From positions 668 to 36,455 of the forward strand of contig NZ_SUMC01000074.1 in the NCBI RefSeq assembly GCF_005047355.1: a stretch of 35,788 nt of DNA. Direction: 5' to 3'. The notes beneath the pieces were generated by a model. That model saw only the letters and a list, made by a program, of their open reading frames with translations. It did not search any database and was not told where the DNA came from. Position numbers and translations under genes: made by a program. The DNA is from Actinacidiphila oryziradicis (GTDB lineage: Bacteria; Actinomycetota; Actinomycetes; Streptomycetales; Streptomycetaceae). This document shows positions 31,217-35,788 of the stretch, one piece after another (position 1 is the stretch's first letter; every line of letters starts with the position of its first letter).

Positions 31217-31936
31217 CTATCGGGTGGCCACGACCATGCGGCAGCGAGGGCTGCCGTCAGGCAGTCGGCCGAGCTCCGGCAGCGCGTACAGCTCGACGGA
31301 GAAGCCCGTCCGGCGCAGTGCCTCGGTCACGGCCGAGGGCCGGACCGCGCGGTAGTACATGACGAACGGGGGCCGCCACAAGGCGTTGCGCACCCGCATG
31401 GCCGAGTCGAAGCCCAGCAACGTCCAGTAGCCCCTGGACCCGGGCCGAGCAGGCGCCGGCAGAGGGAAGGCGAACCGGCCGCCGGGCCGGAGCACGGAGT
31501 GGACCTGGGCGAAGAGGCCAGGCTGCTCCCGGGGCAGGAAGTGGCCGAAGGCGCCGAAACTGACCACCAGATCGAACACCGGGCTGAACGGCAGGGCCCG
31601 GGCGTCGCCGCGCACCCACCGCGCGTTCGGCGCATCCCGCTCACTCCGCTCCCGGGCCACGGCGAGCATGCCCGCGCTGAGGTCGACGCCGGTGATCCGG
31701 TCCCGGCACAGCTCCCGCAGGACGCCCATGCCGGCGCCGGTGCCGCAGCACAGGTCGAGGCCGGAGCTGAAGGGGCCGAGGGGGCGCAGGGCCCGGGTCA
31801 CGGAGTCCAGCACGAGGTCCGGGGTGCGGAACGGGGTGTGGTCGAACTTTGGGGCGAGCAGGTCGTAGCCGCGTTCGACGGACGACAGCGCCTGCACGGC
31901 GAGCTCGCGGAAGGTAGGGCCCTGGGCGGTGAACAT
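31217..31936 (-). CDS. class I SAM-dependent methyltransferase
   Basis: 239 residues from the ATG at 31936. The SAM-binding motif I is GLDLCCGTGAGMGVL (about residues 59-73), the acidic ribose-binding loop GVDLSAGMLAVA, motif IV FDLVVSFGAFGHFLP, and a post-motif FALPLP-like strand after LRPGGRF. The C-terminal part (about 60 residues) varies among relatives and sets the substrate, which cannot be inferred. No signal or membrane segments. No strong Shine-Dalgarno precedes the start; TAAGCT lies about 10 nt upstream, so the transcript may be nearly leaderless. Confidence 0.88.
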   Translation of the reverse strand: MFTAQGPTFRELAVQALSSVERGYDLLAPKFDHTPFRTPDLVLDSVTRALRPLGPFSSGLDLCCGTGAGMGVLRELCRDRITGVDLSAGMLAVARERSERDAPNARWVRGDARALPFSPVFDLVVSFGAFGHFLPREQPGLFAQVHSVLRPGGRFAFPLPAPARPGSRGYWTLLGFDSAMRVRNALWRPPFVMYYRAVRPSAVTEALRRTGFSVELYALPELGRLPDGSPRCRMVVATR

Positions 31937-32185
31937 CAGGCCCAGCTTAGAGGCCGCGCGGATGGGCGGGGCGGCGTCGCGTGCCGAGGGGCGGCGCCAG
32001 GCGGCGTTGTCGCCGGCCGACGACGCTCCGCCGGCTCGCCGGACCCTTACCCGGCACCACTCCCACTACGGGTGTCTCCGGCAGCGCCACCCGTGCCGCC
32101 TCCTGAGTGACGAGCCGACTGGAGCGGGTCTATGGCTACTGCGCCAGGTCGTAGTCCAGAACGGGAAATCGGTGGCGGCGCCCAG

Positions 32186-32524
32186 CTAGAAGGGTGCTCC
32201 CGTCTCCCATGACGGCGTCTTCACGCCGTAGACGCACTCGCTGGGAACGATCCGGTAGCCCTGCCGGTGGGTCAGCGGCGGCGTGCAGCGATCGGCGAGG
32301 ACGATGTCGCATTGCGGCGACACCTTCCCCGCCGCGGTGGCGATCTCCGCCCCGCAGATCGCCTCAATGTGCCCGGGCAACTGGTGGTCGAGGAAGCCGT
32401 TCGCGATGAGCTCACGGCTCTCACCAGCGGAGAGGCTGTGGTTGAACTGCTGGCTCTGCTCGAAGTCAGCCCGCATCCGCTTGGCCACCGAGTGCAGGAC
32501 CCGGGCGAGCGTGTTCTCCTCCAT
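32186..32524 (-). pseudogene. DUF6602-type protein, truncated after the N-terminal domain
   Basis: From the ATG at 32524 it reads MEENTLARVLHSVAKRMRAD, then FNHSLSAGESRELIANGFLD, GHIEAICGAEIATAAGKVSP and QCDIVLADRCTPPL. The GE-RE block followed by a QCD(I/L)V(L/I)-D strand and P-E-VY(G/A)V matches DUF6602 proteins, a nuclease-like fold. The expected continuation (I-EVKS, containing the E-x-K of the active site) is missing: after VYGV (about 32225) unrelated residues lead to a stop at 32186. It is probably non-functional. 31937-32185 shows nothing recognisable. Confidence 0.55.
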
Positions 32525-33063
32525 CCCAGGAATGTAGGCCCTGAGACGGACAATCGGGCGGGCCGGCCTCGGCGGCGCCCGGCCGACCGTCGGTGAGGGT
32601 GCGACGTGCTATCCAGCCGCACTGCGCCCACCTGTGGTTCCGGTGCGCTGGAAGCAGACGCTGGAGACCCAGAGGGCGAAGGACCTCGCGGGCTGCCGCC
32701 GTGTGAGCATGCGGGATGCGGGGGACGTGGCCGCCATGCTGATCATTGTCCGCTACCTCGCCGCGGAAGTGGCCTTGACTCCGGAAAGCCCCTGGCGTGC
32801 GTCTCCGCCAGCGCAGCCGTCCTGGCCCTCGCCGCCGACGTACGCCCGAATCCCCGCCCCAGGCGAGGCGCTCGTCCCTGCGATCCTGGCCAGTCCCTGA
32901 ACGTTTCCGCAGGTCAGGACGCACCCAGCTGAGCAAGAAGGGACTGGAGGGACTGGAGTGTCCAACTATGTCCCGGTCCGTCCTGCAACTCCTAGCTGCC
33001 TGGGAGCGGAGAAGACGGCTAATGGGTAGCCGCTGCCGCCCTGCGTGGTGGCGCTTGGCCCGA
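32525..33063. other. about 540 bp without a recognisable gene
   Basis: No frame here shows a family motif or convincing start. The sequence lies between the DUF6602 relic and the TPR relic and is probably decayed coding sequence. Confidence 0.5.
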
Positions 33064-33309
33064 CGGCGGTAATCCGCCTCGCGCGACACGAAGGTCGAGG
33101 ACTCCGAGGTCCGAGATGATGCGGTCGCCTCGGCGTGGCGGCCCAGACCGCTGCGGGCGTAGGCCAAGCCATTGCGGGCGGATAGTTGCAGGGGCAGCGC
33201 GTTCGCTCCTCGGTGCGGTCGGCGATGCCCGCGATCGCGAGGCACTCGGCTTCGATCTCCTCGTACCGGCCGAGATAGCCAAGCATCTGCGGCCGGTCCG
33301 ACCGCGCCT
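33064..33309 (-). pseudogene. TPR-repeat protein fragment, frameshifted and cut by an IS end
   Basis: The minus strand reads RPQMLGYLGRYEEIEAECLA in one frame and LPLQLSARNGLAYARSGLGR then HAEA in the next. These are two consecutive TPR-like helical pairs (LGRYEE-x-E, GLAYARSGLGRHAEA) as in large streptomycete regulatory TPR proteins. A frameshift lies near 33205. Homology starts immediately inside the solo IS5-type end at 33311-33330, so the 5' part was removed at that boundary. Confidence 0.55.
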
Positions 33310-33310
33310 T

Positions 33311-33330
33311 ACTGATCGTTTCAGAATGAG
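33311..33330 (+). repeat. solitary IS5-type terminal inverted repeat
   Basis: ACTGATCGTTTCAGAATGAG is the exact inverted copy (20 of 20) of the right end of the IS5 element at 35411-35430. No transposase lies directly next to it. It faces the element, so 33311-35430 is bounded by identical, inward-facing ends. Confidence 0.85.
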
Positions 33331-33432
33331 GACATCGCGTCATCCGAGGGCGCGCGGCCAGTGCCGCGCGCCCGCCGCGTCGGCTCTGAAAATCGCTGTC
33401 CGGTTGTCGGAGCACGGTGATAGACAGTCAGC

Positions 33433-34239
33433 GTGGAAAAGACTCTGGAGTTCCCCGTTCTGCTGCGGCTGATCGACGAACGGTCGACCGCCTTCCGCGC
33501 CGCGGTCGCCTCCGCGCCCAGCCTCGACGTGCAGGTGCCGGCCTGCCCCGAGTGGACGCTGTTCGATCTGGTGCAGCACCTGGGCAAGGGGCGCCGCCGC
33601 TGGGCCGCCACCGTCGCCGCAGGGCCTGCCGCCGCTCCCCCGGCCGAGACCGCTTCGGAGGGTGCCCCGGCTGCGCCTCGGGAGCGCGAGGCCCTGCTGG
33701 CCTGGTTGGCCGCATCGACGCAGGAGCTACTGGACGCACTGCGGGAGGCCGGCCCGGATCGCGGTTGCTGGACGTGGTGGGGTACGTCGCAGTCGCCGCA
33801 GACCTGCGGTGCCGTCGCCCGGCACCAGCTCCAGGAGGTCGCGGTGCACACCTACGACGCCCAGGTCACCGTGGGTGTCCCGCAGCCGCTGCCGGACGAG
33901 GTGGCACTCGACGGTGTCGAGGAGTTCCTGTCCACCTGCTGCGCAACGCCGAGCGCCTGGCCGCACAAGCCCACTGCCTTCGACTTCCACGCCACCGAGG
34001 GCCACTCCTGGCGCCTCACGGTCGACGGCGACGGCGCACGCTCCACCCGTCTCCCCGCGCCCGGCACGACGCCCGCCACCGCTGCCGACGAGGGCCCGGA
34101 CGCGGCCGGCGCCACCGTCCGCGGCACGGCCAGTGAGCTGGTCCTCTTCATGTACGACCGTATCCCGGCGGACTCCCTGCAGATCGACGGAGACGCAGGT
34201 CTGATCGACCTGCTCCGCGCCTGGGAGCCGGAGGAGTAG
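33433..34239 (+). CDS. TIGR03083 family protein (DinB-fold, maleylpyruvate isomerase N-terminal domain)
   Basis: 268 residues from GTG at 33433. The N-terminal DinB-like four-helix domain has the family pattern VPACPEWTLFDLVQHLGKGR, with the metal-ligand-type His of LVQHLG and later ARHQLQEVAVHTYDAQ. The C-terminal SCP2-like region includes FHATEGHSWRLTVDGDGA and GTASELVLFMYDRIPADSL. Members are thought to be mycothiol-linked, metal-binding enzymes; the reaction here is unknown. A -10-like TAGACA at 33421-33426 places the transcript start near the GTG, so it is probably leaderless. A RidA relic follows 3 nt downstream. Both genes lie inside IS5-type ends, so this is cargo of a potential compound element. 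Confidence 0.87.
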   Translation: MEKTLEFPVLLRLIDERSTAFRAAVASAPSLDVQVPACPEWTLFDLVQHLGKGRRRWAATVAAGPAAAPPAETASEGAPAAPREREALLAWLAASTQELLDALREAGPDRGCWTWWGTSQSPQTCGAVARHQLQEVAVHTYDAQVTVGVPQPLPDEVALDGVEEFLSTCCATPSAWPHKPTAFDFHATEGHSWRLTVDGDGARSTRLPAPGTTPATAADEGPDAAGATVRGTASELVLFMYDRIPADSLQIDGDAGLIDLLRAWEPEE

Positions 34240-34248
34240 GACGTGACG

Positions 34249-34453
34249 ATGCGCCACCTCGTACGCCCCGAGGCATGCCTCCCGCCAACGGCTACGGCCA
34301 CGCCGTCGTCGCGTCCGGGCCGCTGATCGCGATCTCCGGCCAGGTTCCCCTGGATGCCTCGGGCCAGGCCAGCTCGCTGGTCCAGGTCAGCGTGCTGGTG
34401 CACCCGGGTTCCGGGTCGAGGTCGACGCCCTGGCCGTGCTCGCCGAGCCGTAG
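34249..34453 (+). pseudogene. RidA/YjgF-family relic
   Basis: MRHLVRPE (from ATG 34249) is followed, after a one-base shift at GAGGCATG, by MPPANGYGHAVVASGPLIAI and SGQVPLDASGQ, the typical RidA N-terminal half. The C-terminal half has collapsed: after ASSLVQVSVLVHPG only RVEVDALAVLAEP with TAG 34451-34453 remains, in another frame. RidA enzymes deaminate reactive enamines/imines. Two frameshifts and an internal deletion of about 50 codons make it non-functional. Confidence 0.65.
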
Positions 34454-34547
34454 GCCGGTTCATTTCTGCCAGCCCGGCCGCATGTGCCCTGAAACCGCAT
34501 GGACCGGCGACAAAGACGCGGCGCTGAGGCGGGACCATCGCCGCCTA

Positions 34548-35430
34548 ACTGCTCGTCTCAGGATGAGGTGCGCAGGCGGCGGAGGCAGATGAGGCTGCAG
34601 GCGAGTTCGAGCAGGCCCTGGTGCAGGTCGGCGCGTCGTTCGTAGCGGATGCGGAGTCGTTTGAACTGGTGCAGCCAGGCGAAGGCGCGCTCGACCACCC
34701 AGCGGACCTTGCCGAGCCCGGAGCCGTGGGTGACGCCGCGTCGGGCGATCATCGGTTTGGTGCCGCGCTTCACAGCAGGCTGCGGTACTTGTCGAAGTCG
34801 TAGCGCCGGTCGGCGTACAGGCGCCGGGGCTTGCGGCGGGGCCGTCCTCGCAGGCCCCGGATCGGCGGGACCGAGTCCAGCCGCGGCATGAGCTGGGTGA
34901 CGTCGTGGCGGTTGCCGCCGGTGAGTGTGACGGCGAGCGGGGTGCCGTGGCGGCCGACGATCAGATGGTGCTTGGAGCCGGGACGGGCGCGGTCGACCGG
35001 CGAGGGGCCGACATGCTCCCCCTTTGAGCGCCCGGACGTGCGACCCGTCCACGGCGCAGTCGTCCAGGTCCAGCAGGTCGGCGCCGCGCAACTCGCTCAG
35101 CAGGGCGGCGTGCAGACGTGGCCAGACGCCGGCCTCGGTCCCAGTCCCGCGGCCGGCGCCAGGCCGTCACCTCGGAGCAGCCCACGGTCTCCGCGGGGAC
35201 GTCGCGCCATGCGACACCAGTCCGCAGCACGTACATGACACCGGCGAGGGCCGCCCGGTCGGGAACACGCAGTCGCCCGGGATAGCGGTAACGGCGCTCG
35301 GGAGCAGGCGGCAACAGCGGAGCCACCCGCTCCCACAGGCCGTCCGGAACAAGATCAGCACGCAGACACCCTGCCGACCAAGATCGTCGAGCACAAGACC
35401 TGCAGCTCAACTCATTCTGAAACGATCAGT
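34548..35430 (-). mobile_element. IS5-family insertion sequence, 883 bp
   Basis: Terminal inverted repeats are ACTGCTCGTCTCAGGATGAG at 34548-34567 and CTCATTCTGAAACGATCAGT at 35411-35430; 17 of 20 positions match after inversion. Both ends are flanked by TA (34546-34547 and 35431-35432), compatible with a TA target duplication. The transposase on the minus strand ends inside the left repeat. Length and layout are typical of IS5-group elements. Confidence 0.85.
34558..35400 (-). pseudogene. IS5-family transposase with three frame changes
   Basis: N-terminal part: LVPDGLWERVAPLLPPAPER, then GVMYVLRTGVAWRDVPAETV. It shifts near 35145 to TEAGVWPRLHAALLSELRGA, DLLDLDDCAVDGSHVRALKG. It shifts again at a poly-G run (AAAGGGGG, about 35015) to GPSPVDRARPGSKHHLIVGR, GTPLAVTLTGGNRHDVTQLM and RLYADRRYDFDKYR. 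The third change, near 34780, leads to KPMIARRGVTHGSGLGKVRW, VVERAFAWLHQFKRLRIRYE and a TGA at 34558. The DDE residues are recognisable (Asp of VDGSH, Asp of YADR, Glu of VVERAFAW). One change could be programmed frameshifting at the A3G5 run; three make an inactive gene more likely. Confidence 0.8.
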
Positions 35431-35525
35431 TAAGCGTCAACAGGTGCTCGTCGCCATTGATTCAGGACAGATCGCGGGCACCCAGCAGGAGACGGACAGC
35501 GTCCAGCTCGCCAAGCTGCTCACTC

Positions 35526-35779
35526 GATACTCCGGGCGGTCTCAAGTGGTGAGCGCATCAAGCTGACGCGATGAATTCCTGCAATTTTTCTGCCGGAGTC
35601 CGCCATCCCAGCGTTTGCCGAGGGCGTCCATTCAGTCGCGCAGCGATCTCATGATACTCCGGGCGGTCTCAAGTGGTGAGCGCATCAAGCTGACGCGATG
35701 AATTCCTGCAATTTTTCTGCCGGAGTCCGCCATCCCAGCGTTTGCCGAGGGCGTCCATTCAGTCGCGCAGCGATCTCAT
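35526..35779. repeat. perfect 127-bp tandem duplication of an IS30 end
   Basis: The unit GATACTCCGGGCGGTCTCAA ... GCAGCGATCTCAT occupies 35526-35652 and is repeated without a difference at 35653-35779. Each copy includes the last part of an IS30-type transposase gene and its downstream terminal sequence. Before it, 35433-35525 has a plus-strand frame (QQVLVAIDSGQIAGTQQETD) that I do not recognise. Confidence 0.95.
35558..35652 (-). pseudogene. IS30-family transposase tail (duplicated copy)
   Basis: The minus strand reads DEIAARLNGRPRQTLGWRTP followed by AEKLQEFIASA and a TGA at 35560-35558. LN-RPR-TLGWRTPAE is the C-terminal signature of IS30 transposases. This copy has no upstream part because it is the first unit of the 127-bp tandem duplication. 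Confidence 0.8.
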
Positions 35780-35788
35780 CAAGCTCGG
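35685..35788 (-). CDS. IS30-family transposase, C-terminal end (gene runs off right edge)
   Basis: Identical to the copy at 35558-35652 and continuing past the end of the repeat unit: the minus strand from the window edge reads ELDEIAARLNGRPRQTLGWR and TPAEKLQEFIASA, stop at 35687-35685. Whether the full gene is intact depends on sequence outside the window. Confidence 0.75.
   Translation of the reverse strand, partial: ELDEIAARLNGRPRQTLGWRTPAEKLQEFIASA

Overview
The window is high-GC DNA (strong G/C preference at codon third positions, many GTG starts, some apparently leaderless genes) with families typical of Streptomyces and close relatives. It reads as a chromosomal-arm or linear-replicon accessory region: a few intact operons embedded in a large amount of transposase, intron and gene debris. 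I saw no tRNA, rRNA, CRISPR array, phage structural genes or plasmid replication genes.

Layout. 1-3.5 kb: IS630 end, a TetR repressor divergent from an MDR-type oxidoreductase with a duplicated operator between them, an IS4/recombinase scar, and a short-chain dehydrogenase. 3.9-16.1 kb: a potassium/stress island. It holds a free-standing DUF4118-GAF membrane protein divergent from a soluble KdpD lacking DUF4118, a four-helix membrane protein of unknown role, a full-length KdpD followed by an internally deleted KdpE, a small membrane protein, a CPA1 Na+/H+ antiporter, a frameshifted universal stress protein, and kdpF-kdpA' joined to the tail of a second kdpE. No complete KdpFABC pump or KdpE is present. 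16.2-22 kb: transposase head, then an ABC ATPase - permease - secreted YncE/phosphoesterase operon. 22.2-28.8 kb: IS256 transposase with a coupled second ORF, fragments of IS5, serine hydrolase, integrase-type transposase, lipoprotein and a DUF5753 regulator, an apparently intact group II intron with its reverse transcriptase, and a six-copy inverted/direct motif array. 29.2-30.6 kb: a bacterial nitric oxide synthase oxygenase. 30.6-35.8 kb: methyltransferase, DUF6602 and TPR relics, and a unit bounded by IS5-type ends that carries a TIGR03083 (DinB/maleylpyruvate isomerase-like) gene and a RidA relic. The window closes in an IS30 transposase whose end is duplicated as a perfect 127-bp tandem repeat.

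How it may work together. The most interesting signal is regulatory. Several intergenic regions of the potassium/stress island carry 11-bp-phased direct repeats of GTCA, often as two pairs 21 bp apart (GTCA-N7-GTCA-N17-GTCA-N7-GTCA), mostly in the sense orientation of the downstream gene. This geometry is that expected for an OmpR/PhoB-type response regulator. KdpE is the natural candidate, yet both kdpE copies here have lost essential parts. The island therefore looks like a regulon whose local regulator has decayed, or one now controlled by a regulator encoded elsewhere.
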